From Vibrio albus (lineage in GTDB: Bacteria > Pseudomonadota > Gammaproteobacteria > Enterobacterales > Vibrionaceae): 64,000 nt of DNA. The translations under genes were made by a program, and so were the position numbers. The stretch is taken from contig NZ_QFWT01000007.1 in assembly GCF_003144035.1 (NCBI RefSeq), forward strand, positions 124,001-188,000, given 5' to 3'. This document shows, one piece after another, positions 18,189 to 27,266 of this stretch. The notes beneath the pieces were generated by a model. The model was not told the origin of the DNA. It did no database searches and saw nothing but the letters and a program-made list of their open reading frames with translations. Each line of letters opens with the position of its first letter. Position 1 is the stretch's first letter.

Positions 18189-18217
18189 CACTGACCATAC
18201 ATACAGTATGGTCAGTG
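18189..18217. promoter_or_regulatory. 12-bp perfect inverted repeat upstream of the recombinase operon
   Basis: CACTGACCATAC (18189-18200) and GTATGGTCAGTG (18206-18217) are separated by five bases. The position directly upstream of the first recombinase gene suggests an autoregulatory operator or a recombinase-binding site at the element end. Confidence 0.65.
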
Positions 18218-18298
18218 CGTAATTATTTTCCAGATTTATTTATGTGTGTAAGATGTTTTTCCTACACTAACCTGTCATGGTATGAAACTTTATTCTAC

Positions 18299-19084
18299 TC
18301 ACACATCACCGAAGTGTTGTCGATTTTTAAGAGACAGATTAAGCCCATCGATAACGCCATTGATTTGCGTGCGCCATGGCGCTAACTGATGATAAAGGGC
18401 AAGCTCTTTTTTAAGTTCAGGTACGGTCAGACTTTTTGCACCGCCTCTGAGCTGGTTCAGGCTTAGTCCGTCATCAATGGCTGTTATGCTGTCCAGAAAG
18501 ACGTGAAGTTCAGGACTGGTGAGTTGATTAAGTTGGTGCGCCAGGTCTTTTCTGACCTGCTGCATCGCTCTGCTTATCAGTCTCTGGAGTACGGTGTACC
18601 TAGGGATAGCAATGCTGTGACTGGTTAGGAATTCAATAGCAGTATCAAAGAGGTAACGCGGCTCCAGCCAGGCATTGCCCACCTGAACAAGGTGGTCGAA
18701 AAGAGAATTGAAGTGCTGACTTTCGTCCCATTTGTGATAACCAGCAAGGTCTAATACTTTTGCGTAGAGTCGATCTTTTTGTTTTTGTGAGGGAGTGAAT
18801 GGTCTGAGCCCCTTGCCGCCAAGCAGCTCTTTACTGATGAACATTAAATCCTTAGAAACCTGCGAGTAAGCGATATCTAGGATGACGGGCTTTGATTTGA
18901 AGTATCCCAAAATCGCGACAAAGTAACATCTATGAGCTCTGAGACGAATTGACCGAAAAACTGCCAATTCCGCATCGTTCAGAGAAAAGTACAGACGTTG
19001 TTCTTCGATTGAAAAAATGGGTGGGGAATAAAGATTTGCCTGTTCTGCTCTCGTGAGAATAGTAATTTCGTTTTTGATGGCCAT
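18299..19084 (-). pseudogene. Tn3-family transposase, N-terminal fragment (copy 1)
   Basis: The frame encodes only the first 258 or so residues of a Tn3-type transposase (MAIKNEITILTRAEQANLYS), identical to the N-terminus of the longer copy at 20941-23250. Homology stops at 18306 and a few unrelated codons follow. The catalytic domain is absent. The fragment, with its 38-bp end, forms a 918-bp direct repeat with 22472-23389. Confidence 0.9.
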
Positions 19085-19223
19085 ATCAGGGCTGTTCCGT
19101 ATTAAATGTACGATATTTACCTAATTTGCCACACTTATAAGTAGTAACCCACCTCCGCAGCCATTTATTGGTGTGGTCTACAGAGAATTATGTCTTTTTA
19201 GAGGGGAAAATCCCTAGAACCCC
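18306..19223 (-). repeat. 918-bp direct repeat (Tn3-family left end), copy 1
   Basis: This stretch equals 22472-23389 in sequence and orientation as far as I can compare. It comprises a terminal 38-bp repeat, a 101-bp leader and the 5' part of tnpA. Near identity implies a recent duplication or recombination event. The intervening 3.25 kb carries orfA, a LuxR-type gene and a cytochrome b561 gene. Confidence 0.9.
19186..19223 (-). repeat. Tn3-family terminal inverted repeat of copy 1
   Basis: Read on the minus strand the 38-mer starts GGGGTTCTAGGGATTTTC and continues to GACATAATT. It abuts, and supplies the last codons of, the IS3-type orfA, showing that the Tn3 end inserted at the 3' end of that gene. 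Confidence 0.8.
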
Positions 19224-19501
19224 TCTTTGGCGAAGAACGTTGCCGCTTCGCGCAAAAAATCCCGTTCCTTTTTAACTTTGGCAAGTTCTCGTTTCAATCT
19301 TGCCATCTCCTCATCACGAGGGGAGCCGCTGCCTTTGAATGCTTTATCTTTAGATTGCTCAGCTTCACGCTTCCAGCGACTCAGGAGATTGGGATTGATA
19401 CCGATATCCAATGCAATCTGGCGACAACTGGCATCGGGCTGCTGGGCAAGTAATACCGCTTCGCGTTTGAACTCTGGGGAATACTTTCTTCGTTTGGTCA
19501 T
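19214..19501 (-). CDS. IS3-family OrfA (partial insertion sequence)
   Basis: This 95-residue protein is the DNA-binding half of an IS3-family transposase: a helix-turn-helix (MTKRRKYSPEFKREAVLLAQ, then CRQIALDIGINPNLLSRWKR) and a leucine-zipper-like coiled coil (EEMARLKRELAKVKKERDFL). The usual OrfB (integrase domain) is missing because a Tn3-family end begins at 19223 and takes over the last codons. The insertion sequence is therefore broken and not autonomous. The ATG at 19501 has GGAG upstream. Confidence 0.88.
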   Translation of the reverse strand: MTKRRKYSPEFKREAVLLAQQPDASCRQIALDIGINPNLLSRWKREAEQSKDKAFKGSGSPRDEEMARLKRELAKVKKERDFLREAATFFAKEGF

Positions 19502-19586
19502 AGACACTCCTTTCAGGCACAGTATGCCTCTTTATGGATGTGTCCGTAAAATCTGGGTAGAACCCGTTAATGGTTGTCGAGAAAAT

Positions 19587-20105
19587 TCATGCTTTTACAT
19601 TAGAGCCAGGAAGCAAATCCTCCAAGAAAAATGCAGCAAACTCAGCTCTATTTTTTAAACCTGCTTTTGCGTAAATGGCGCTAAGCTGAGTTCTTACGGT
19701 TTTCTCTGATGTATTCCGAAACTCACCAATTTCAACCAAGCTAAAACCTTTCAGCAACAAAAAAGACACTTGTTTTTCGGCCGGAGTAAGTCCCCATGCT
19801 GATAATTGATTTTCTATCATCAGGGACACTCCATCTATGTGTTCTTTCGCCTGAGAACGCCATTGCTCAGCTTCACGCTTATATGCAGCAGAATTTAGTT
19901 TTTCTTTGGATAAACTTACTCTTAAATTCAGCATATTTTTAAGAACAAAAATAACGCCAATAATTGCCATTAATCCAGCGCTTGCCTCAATAAAGACGTG
20001 CCAAAATGGCACGCCTTCATCAAAGTCTGTGATTAAGTCAGTAACGACCATAGCGCCAATTAAACCGAAGGTGGCTAATAAAAAAACTCGCTCTTTATTT
20101 CTCAT
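19587..20105 (-). CDS. Membrane-anchored LuxR-type HTH regulator
   Basis: This 172-residue protein has two N-terminal hydrophobic helices (about residues 7-25 and 35-57), a charged linker, and a LuxR/GerE-type helix-turn-helix (LTPAEKQVSFLLLKGFSLVE, then TSEKTVRTQLSAIYAKAGL). It lies 2 bases after the cytochrome b561 gene, in the same direction, so the two are co-transcribed. The arrangement suggests that it senses a membrane or redox signal and regulates the pair, but no signal is known. Confidence 0.8.
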   Translation of the reverse strand: MRNKERVFLLATFGLIGAMVVTDLITDFDEGVPFWHVFIEASAGLMAIIGVIFVLKNMLNLRVSLSKEKLNSAAYKREAEQWRSQAKEHIDGVSLMIENQLSAWGLTPAEKQVSFLLLKGFSLVEIGEFRNTSEKTVRTQLSAIYAKAGLKNRAEFAAFFLEDLLPGSNVKA

Positions 20106-20107
20106 TC

Positions 20108-20842
20108 TCAGTCGTGTTTTTCATACTCTTCATGTCTCTCATATTCTTCGTGCTCATTTCCTTCATTTTCTGCTAGCTGAAGCTTAGTTCCGAACACAGA
20201 TAACGTCCTTGAGGGTTGGTCAAAATTCCCAACTAAGTATGCCGAAAAGCCTGCGATCAAAAACAAAAATAAGAGACCAATCCCGAAATGCCTAGAGACA
20301 GACTCAGTGGTTTCGGCTAAGTCTCGTTTGTAACCCGTTACCATGCTCATACCGATCGAATCTTTATGTTTGAGTTGGTGAAGAATAACACCAGCTATAT
20401 GCAAAATGACCACAACGATAAAAGTATTGGCCAATAGCTCGTGAACCTCCTTCCAAGACTCCCCTACAACTCCGGTAGCCATCAAAATACCAACTCCCCC
20501 TAAGCCCAAGGCCAATATCATCATTACCAATGCAGCCCAACTAGATGCAGGATTGTGACCGACCCACGTTCTATTTGTTCCGGTTAATATTCCTTTAAGA
20601 TATGCAACCAATCCGGACACATTCAAGGAAAAATCGGTAAACCGAGCGTGCCTGCTGCCAATTATTCCCCAGATCCCCCTCAATAATACGCTGAAGACCA
20701 TTATTAAGCCAAAAATCATATGATAAGAAAAGGCCAGGTTGTCATCATCAACTGTATTTGAGATGGTAAAGGCGGCAATAAAAGAACCAGCAAAAAGCCA
20801 ATGGAAGCACCTTGTAGGTAAATCGTAAACTCGAGTTTTCAT
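20108..20842 (-). CDS. Cytochrome b561-family membrane protein
   Basis: This 244-residue protein is a b-type cytochrome of the inner membrane that passes electrons between quinone and periplasmic partners. Histidines suited to haem binding occur in TRCFHWLFAGSF (helix 1), FSYHMIFGLIMV (helix 2) and in VHELLANTFIVVVILHIAGV with LHQLKHK (helix 4). One more hydrophobic helix near residue 195 precedes an acidic/His-rich tail (EHEEYERHEEYEKHD). It is first in an operon with the LuxR-type gene. Both are cargo between the two 918-bp transposon repeats. Confidence 0.85.
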   Translation of the reverse strand: MKTRVYDLPTRCFHWLFAGSFIAAFTISNTVDDDNLAFSYHMIFGLIMVFSVLLRGIWGIIGSRHARFTDFSLNVSGLVAYLKGILTGTNRTWVGHNPASSWAALVMMILALGLGGVGILMATGVVGESWKEVHELLANTFIVVVILHIAGVILHQLKHKDSIGMSMVTGYKRDLAETTESVSRHFGIGLLFLFLIAGFSAYLVGNFDQPSRTLSVFGTKLQLAENEGNEHEEYERHEEYEKHD

Positions 20843-20940
20843 TATTTCACCAATAGTGTGGAAAAAGAGGGTTCAATTTAGAAAATCTTCGAACACTATC
20901 AATCATATCGATGCCCTATAAACCAAAAGTTTTATCGTAC

Positions 20941-23250
20941 TTATGTCTTATATGGCAACGTAATAGCATTTTTACGCCTAGTTTTCCATAATTTCTTTAG
21001 TTTGATTTCACTGCTGTTGGATTGTAACAGGTCATAAATATAGTGTGATTCGTGCTCGTTGGAACCGATGATCCGAGCATTGAGGGCGCTGTGGTTGGCC
21101 ACCAGTGTCATGGCCGTGATCCCTTTGTTGGTGCCGAAATACTTAGAGGAGTACCGGGTTTTAAAGGTTTCCAGATGGGTTTCGAATTTCTGACCATCCG
21201 CACTGGCATGCAGCTGGTCCTCCTGAATATGGTAGTGGCGGAAGATGGGTAGCGCTGCAACCGCATTATTGATCACGTCGCTGGCGTCATGCAGCGTTTC
21301 AGGCCGGATATAGTTGGCCTGCACCGTACTCAGGTGTTCATAGCTTCGATCGGAGATCTGCGCCATGCCATACACACCACGGTGAGTGGCGTTGGCAATC
21401 AGAATGGCCAGTAAATCATCCTGATGAGTGAACCCTTGTTTTTGTATCGGAAGTACATGAGTCAGACATTTCATGAACCCGGTTTCGCGCTCTACATACC
21501 GCAGTACATCCGCGATACCGACCGGTTGCATTCGCTTAAAAAAGGGATTGTTGACCAGAGATGTAGCGCTTTTGGTCGGCAGACGCCAGCGGGTACCGGT
21601 ACGATTTTTCATGATCACATTTCGATTGTCTCCCTCATCAATATGGAGAGCAACGTCTTTGAGTGCACTTTCCAGCCGGTGTTGTTTCTCCTGTAACAAT
21701 AACTCTGCGGGCTGTTTTAGTCTGTCCAGTGTTGATGAGGCCAGCAAGGTATCCTGCGATGTCTGGGGGATCAGGTCGTCTTCCAGTGCGCGGTATTTGG
21801 TAACATTTGGCAAATAAATGCGTCCATTCAGTCGTGAGGTTAACTGCCGGTAGAGCAGCCATTCGTAACGTTGCGGGTTAACGTTATCCTGTTTAACCAA
21901 CCATGGGAGGTGCTTTTTCGGGATGAGCGACGTATCCATCGTCTTCAGTGGTCCACCGAATGCGATTTCCGTCTGCATCTGTTGAAGTTGGGCGACGACG
22001 GCTTCTGAGCCTTTACCGGCCTCACATTCAAGGCACAAGAACACCTGCCTTAACAGTTGCTCCAGGAGATTGCATTGTTCATCGTAATGTTGCCACTGGT
22101 ACTCTTCCACGGTCCGTTTCTGTTTTTTCAGGTAAAGGCAGAGGGTCTGGATATCCCTGTCATTCATGACCTTCAATGCCTGTTGTCTGACTACTGAGAA
22201 GGGTTGATTATCATCAATGTTCTCATCCACAAACAGATGCAGTAACTCTGCCGCTTTCGTGACATTGTCCGCGGCTGACTGCCAGGACAGGAACACTGCT
22301 TGTTGTGCAAAGGTGTTGGCAGCTTCTTGTTGCTTGCGGATATGGTAAATGAACCCATCAGTTAACCGTTCCAGTGCCAGTTGTATCCGCTCTGTCAGGT
22401 GACATAGCAACCATAGATGCTGCTGTGCGCGTTTGAATCGTTTGAGTTTACTACCGTAATAGTTGATGAGCTCACCGAAGTGTTGTCGATTTTTAAGAGA
22501 CAGATTAAGCCCATCGATAACGCCATTGATTTGCGTGCGCCATGGCGCTAACTGATGATAAAGGGCAAGCTCTTTTTTAAGTTCAGGTACGGTCAGACTT
22601 TTTGCACCGCCTCTGAGCTGGTTCAGGCTTAGTCCGTCATCAATGGCTGTTATGCTGTCCAGAAAGACGTGAAGTTCAGGACTGGTGAGTTGATTAAGTT
22701 GGTGCGCCAGGTCTTTTCTGACCTGCTGCATCGCTCTGCTTATCAGTCTCTGGAGTACGGTGTACCTAGGGATAGCAATGCTGTGACTGGTTAGGAATTC
22801 AATAGCAGTATCAAAGAGGTAACGCGGCTCCAGCCAGGCATTGCCCACCTGAACAAGGTGGTCGAAAAGAGAATTGAAGTGCTGACTTTCGTCCCATTTG
22901 TGATAACCAGCAAGGTCTAATACTTTTGCGTAGAGTCGATCTTTTTGTTTTTGTGAGGGAGTGAATGGTCTGAGCCCCTTGCCGCCAAGCAGCTCTTTAC
23001 TGATGAACATTAAATCCTTAGAAACCTGCGAGTAAGCGATATCTAGGATGACGGGCTTTGATTTGAAGTATCCCAAAATCGCGACAAAGTAACATCTATG
23101 AGCTCTGAGACGAATTGACCGAAAAACTGCCAATTCCGCATCGTTCAGAGAAAAGTACAGACGTTGTTCTTCGATTGAAAAAATGGGTGGGGAATAAAGA
23201 TTTGCCTGTTCTGCTCTCGTGAGAATAGTAATTTCGTTTTTGATGGCCAT
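20941..23250 (-). pseudogene. Tn3-family transposase truncated at the C-terminus (copy 2)
   Basis: The frame gives about 750 residues of a Tn3-type transposase (normal length near 1000). The catalytic region is partly present (first DDE Asp region ILIANATHRGVYGMAQISD, then HASADGQKFETHLETF with the second Asp, and NEHESHYIYDLLQSNSSEI), but homology ends there and about 20 unrelated residues follow. The part carrying the final catalytic Glu is lost. It is therefore inactive. Its 5' 918 bp are duplicated at 18306-19223. Confidence 0.9.
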
Positions 23251-23389
23251 ATCAGGGCTGTTCCGTATTAAATGTACGATATTTACCTAATTTGCCACAC
23301 TTATAAGTAGTAACCCACCTCCGCAGCCATTTATTGGTGTGGTCTACAGAGAATTATGTCTTTTTAGAGGGGAAAATCCCTAGAACCCC
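22472..23389 (-). repeat. 918-bp direct repeat (Tn3-family left end), copy 2, including terminal repeat 23352-23389
   Basis: It is the counterpart of 18306-19223. The outer four bases are CCCC (23386-23389) and the flank beyond (AACAT) differs from that of copy 1 (TCTTT), so the two ends stand in different surroundings. Confidence 0.9.
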
Positions 23390-24170
23390 AACATGGCGAA
23401 TTTTAGATTCTGCGATTTCATGCATCATGTGTGGTATTGCATTGAAGCTGGCAGCACCTTTGTTAAGCCAATACATATAGAGCGTCGCGATGAAGCTGCA
23501 TTTCTATTAACTAAATTGCTCCTGTTAGATTGGACACTGAGTTTCCATACCAGAAGTTATTCGTCCTTTGCTAATTTAAGTAAATACTCTAAACCATTTC
23601 TGTCCGTGCGACCTGAAGTCGTATGAAGCGTTGTTCACCGCTTTATGAGTGAACCGTCTGTATCACCAGATGAACCTACGAGCCTGAATAAAGCAGCGGC
23701 TCGGACAATGTAACGAAACTTGGCAGTTGGGCTGAGTGGGAAAAGAATCGTGAGAGGACGTTCCTCCTGAAAACCACAATTCGGGTAAGTGCTAGGTAGT
23801 CAGTATGATGAACATATGTGAATCCATTCAAGGTGCGTTATATGATGAAGCAGCGGAAGTGGTTATTACGCTGTAGCCAAAAGGCAATGAGAGTTGGAAA
23901 GAGGTTGGACAGTACTTTTTCGTGGTCACTGCACTCTCCGCACTTATATGGACTCCTCGTTTTAATCAATGCCTTTAAAATATGACGATAGTTGCGCACT
24001 TATATACGGGCTCTTTTTGGATAGCTATTCCTGCCCTTTGATGTGTTCGCCCCAATGGTTCAAGTCTATAGTGCAGTATCCGAATACTTTAGTGCGGAGC
24101 TGAATTCCATTGGTTTTCTTATCGCTTTATTTTATGCAAGCCATTGAATTAAAATTTTATTTAACGATAA

Positions 24171-25211
24171 TTACGCTTGAATCGGCAATGGTTGGTAGTC
24201 ACTATCACTTTTTATGAGTGCAACGGCTGTTCTAACAGTTTTATTTGCCATAGCTATTGCGGCTATTTTCTTACCACGCCGCTCTACGATAGATTTTAGC
24301 CATCGTTCTTTCTCTGTTGTTGGAGCACGAAGTGTTACTTTGTACACTATGGACATTGCTCCTTGATACAAGAGACTTCTCAAGCGCTTATCTGCACAAC
24401 TTTTAGAAATATGCCCAATCCGTTCTTTACCACCTGTAGAGTGTTGTTTCGGTGTTAATCCAATACAAGCAGATGCATCCCTACTGTGTGTAAATTCTTT
24501 ACCGTCACCTAAACGTATCATTAGACCTAACGCTACAATTGGGCCGACACCCTCCAGTTTACTCAGCTTTTGGCAAATTTTGTTTTGTTTGATGTGTTCT
24601 GCAATCAAACAGTCGTAGTATTCTATTTGTTCTGTTTGCATCGCTAGGATATCAGCTTGTGAAGCTAGTACCTGGCGTAAACTATCAGGCAAGCCATTTT
24701 CGGCATCTTCTAATATTTCTGGGATCCGTTTTACTAAAGGGGCTATTCCTTTAGGCAACACGATGCCATATTCGTTTAGGAACCCACGCATCTGATTACT
24801 GAGAGCTGTTCGCTGTGCTAATTGTAATGCTCGAGCTCGATCTAAGCACTGCAACCCTTGCTCATCTTCAGACATCAAATTACAACTGAATATATGAGGG
24901 AGAAGAGCAGCAACACCTACTGCATAAGCATCGTTCTTATCCGTCTTTTGCTTAAGTTGTAGCCCTTTAACTGATCGAGGTTGGATGATTTTTACCTCAT
25001 GGCCGTTTCCTTTGGCTAAGCGGGCCCAATAGTGAGCACCACCACAAGCTTCCATGGCTACCAAGGAAAACCTCTTCTTTCCAGTTAGCAGTTTAATCAA
25101 ACTGTTACGACTAATAGCTTTGTTTAAAAGAACTTCACCGTTGTTTCTCATATAGCAAACTTGAAATGAGTTTTTCGCTAAGTCGATTGCAAGTAAAAGA
25201 TTGTCTTCCAT
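24171..25211 (-). CDS. IS110-family transposase
   Basis: This 346-residue enzyme is a DEDD-type transposase with an N-terminal RuvC-like domain (LLAIDLAKNSFQVCY, AMEACGGAHYWAR, QKTDKNDAYAVG) and a C-terminal Tnp-IS116/110-type domain (KLSKLEGVGPIVALGLMIRL, then DASACIGLTPKQHSTGGKER with the conserved Ser-Thr region). I chose the ATG at 25211 (MEDNLLLAID). IS110 elements use a structured bridge RNA from noncoding flank; the flanks here (about 23940-24170 and 25212-25297) would hold it. Exact element ends were not resolved. Confidence 0.9.
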   Translation of the reverse strand: MEDNLLLAIDLAKNSFQVCYMRNNGEVLLNKAISRNSLIKLLTGKKRFSLVAMEACGGAHYWARLAKGNGHEVKIIQPRSVKGLQLKQKTDKNDAYAVGVAALLPHIFSCNLMSEDEQGLQCLDRARALQLAQRTALSNQMRGFLNEYGIVLPKGIAPLVKRIPEILEDAENGLPDSLRQVLASQADILAMQTEQIEYYDCLIAEHIKQNKICQKLSKLEGVGPIVALGLMIRLGDGKEFTHSRDASACIGLTPKQHSTGGKERIGHISKSCADKRLRSLLYQGAMSIVYKVTLRAPTTEKERWLKSIVERRGKKIAAIAMANKTVRTAVALIKSDSDYQPLPIQA

Positions 25212-25522
25212 ATCTGCTCTCCACAGTTTTATCAGATGTATCTGTACCGTACTCCCTGGGGGGAGAGGAGTCCATACATCTATAGTGGGCATCTACCCTG
25301 ATATTGCGCGACATGCGGAACACGGTAAGCCAGTATCGTTCCTTCGGGAAAGCTGTCTGTGAAGAGAGCCGATAGCGGTGCTGGTAAAGGAGGTTGGAAA
25401 AAGCGAATGCTGCATTGTAATGATGCAGATACAGACGAATGTCTGACACGAAAGTGTGCCCACTTCCAACTGGTCTCCCATTGCAAGATGATTTGGAAAA
25501 CTTTATTTAAGAAGGAACGCAG

Positions 25523-26995
25523 ATGATCTCTTCTCATGAAGTGAGTGCCCCTTCTGGCAGCGCCCAATGGCAATCCATCGACTGGAAAGCGGTTGAGCGT
25601 CATGTGTTAAGGCTCCAGATGCGCATTGCAAAAGCAATCCGAGAAGGTAAACACGGTAAGGCAAAAGCACTACAGTGGATACTGACTCACTCGAAAGCAG
25701 CAAAACTTCTCGCTGTTCGTCGAGTATCACAAAACAAAGGCAGTAAAACGCCAGGAATTGACGGCGACATCTGGAACACCGATGCACGTCGAATGGCGGC
25801 AGTCAGCTTACTGAGCAGAAAAGGCTATCGAGCCAAACCGCTCAGAAGAATCTATATCCCAAAGAAAAACGGCAAGCTTAGACCATTAGGTATCCCGTGT
25901 ATGATAGACCGAGCGCAACAAGCGTTACACCTTCTCGCACTAGAACCTATATCTGAAACAATTGCCGACCCTAACAGCTATGGGTTTAGACCCAATCGAA
26001 GCGCAGCCGATGCAATACAGCAGTGCTTCAAATGCCTATGCAAAAAGGGAGCAGCACAATGGGTTCTTGAGGGGGATATCAAAGCTTGTTTTGACAAGAT
26101 AGGTCACCAGTGGCTACTTGATAATATCCCGACAGACAAAAGGATGCTCAAGCAATGGCTGGGATGTGGCTATATAGACAAGGGGCTGTTCTACAAAACG
26201 GCAGAGGGAACACCACAAGGCGGGATAATTTCACCCACCCTGATGTTACTTACTCTTGTCGGACTAGAAAAGTTAACTAAGTCTATCGCTCGCAAAACAG
26301 GCAGCAGAGTCAACTTTATAGGTTATGCTGACGACTTTGTTATCACTGGGTCTTCAAAGGAAGTTTTTGTGAATGACATTAAGCCGCAACTGATGACTTT
26401 CTTACAAGAAAGAGGTTTAACGCTTTCTGAAGAGAAAACGCATGTGACTCATATTAATGATGGCTTTGACTTTCTTGGCTTTAACGCCAGAAAGTACAAA
26501 GGAAAACTGCTCATTAAACCGAGCAAGTCCAACGTATTATCATTCTTACGAAACATGCGTGACGTCATCAGAAAACACGCAACAATCCCAGTAGCCGATC
26601 TCATCAAGATGATGAATCCAAAACTACGAGGATGGGCGAATTACTATCGCCATTGTGTTGCTAAACAAACCTTCGGCTATGTTGGCCATCAGGTGTTTCT
26701 AGCGTTATGGCGATGGTCAGTCAGGCGTCACCCAAACAAGGGGCGTAAATGGATCGCACACAAGTACTTTCTAAACTATCAAGGGCAATGGATTTTCCAT
26801 GGCTGGTTTAAAAAGGATGGGCTGTATGGCGTGATCCGACTGTTTCAAATCGGTCAAGTGCCAATCAAGCGACATGTAAAAATCATGAGTCAAGCGAACC
26901 CGTTCGATCCTTTTTGGGAAGGTTTTCTCAATGAACGTAAGGTGAAAAATACAGGTCGTAACTCATGGTTTGAACCTGTTGCAACAGCTTTGTGA
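25523..26995 (+). CDS. ltrA: Group II intron reverse transcriptase/maturase (CL type)
   Basis: The 490-residue protein has an N-terminal RT0 region, KLRPLGIPCMIDRAQQALHL, YGFRPNRSAADAIQQCF, EGDIKACFDKIGHQWLL, GTPQGGIISPTLMLLTLVGL and the catalytic GYADDFVIT, then a maturase domain (LRGWANYYRHCVAKQTF). The C-terminus stops at GRNSWFEPVATAL, before any HNH Cys/His cluster, so the endonuclease domain common in CL-type intron proteins is missing or truncated. The ATG follows GAAGGAA. Its intron is interrupted upstream by IS110. Confidence 0.92.
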   Translation: MISSHEVSAPSGSAQWQSIDWKAVERHVLRLQMRIAKAIREGKHGKAKALQWILTHSKAAKLLAVRRVSQNKGSKTPGIDGDIWNTDARRMAAVSLLSRKGYRAKPLRRIYIPKKNGKLRPLGIPCMIDRAQQALHLLALEPISETIADPNSYGFRPNRSAADAIQQCFKCLCKKGAAQWVLEGDIKACFDKIGHQWLLDNIPTDKRMLKQWLGCGYIDKGLFYKTAEGTPQGGIISPTLMLLTLVGLEKLTKSIARKTGSRVNFIGYADDFVITGSSKEVFVNDIKPQLMTFLQERGLTLSEEKTHVTHINDGFDFLGFNARKYKGKLLIKPSKSNVLSFLRNMRDVIRKHATIPVADLIKMMNPKLRGWANYYRHCVAKQTFGYVGHQVFLALWRWSVRRHPNKGRKWIAHKYFLNYQGQWIFHGWFKKDGLYGVIRLFQIGQVPIKRHVKIMSQANPFDPFWEGFLNERKVKNTGRNSWFEPVATAL

Positions 26996-27105
26996 ATTGC
27001 TGGGTAACACTAACGCCTTAGTGGAGGCTTGAGCCGTATGCAGTGAAAGTTGCACGTACGGTTCTCAGGAGGGCGGCATCTGGTAACAGGTGTCGCCTAT
27101 CCGAC

Positions 27106-27266
27106 ATTTCCGAGTTACGATACTGATTTTCAGTGTGTGATCACCAAGCGATTCTGTCGTACCTCACACCTATGAAACCGGATTGTCAGCATCGGGTTTT
27201 AATTGAGGCATTTATCTGGTTAGCTAAGTGTGTGTCCTTTTGACATAGCTACCGGAGGAAATAAGA
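27106..27266 (+). other. Tn3-family res-like region upstream of tnpA (right exon of the intron)
   Basis: This stretch contains CACCAAGCGATTCTGTCG near 27141, matching the sequence after repeat copy A (about 2598). Together with 23546-23605 it reconstitutes a diverged version of the copy A region, so the intron entered the control region of the transposon. GGAGG precedes the TTG start of tnpA. Confidence 0.5.

Larger units (their letters stand above)
23606..27105 (+). mobile_element. Group II intron (class IIB, chloroplast-like) split by an IS110-family element
   Basis: The 5' end is GTGCGACCTGAAGTCG at 23606, followed by landmarks such as GTGAACCGTCTGTATC and GATGAACCTACGAGCC. Ribozyme sequence breaks off near 23940 and resumes near 25297 (GCGACATGCGGAACACGG, then GTAAGCC). 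The reverse-transcriptase gene follows, and domain V is at 27031-27064 (GAGCCGTATGCAG, then GCACGTACGGTTC). The 3' end is CTATCCGAC at 27105. The exons (TTTCTGTCC on the left, ATTTCCGAG on the right) belong to a Tn3-family res-like region. Splicing of the interrupted RNA is doubtful. Confidence 0.82.

Noticed and set aside
23393..23626. 77-codon frame left of the second intron
   Set aside because: It runs across the intron 5' boundary (23606) and the exon part matches a Tn3 res-like region rather than a protein.
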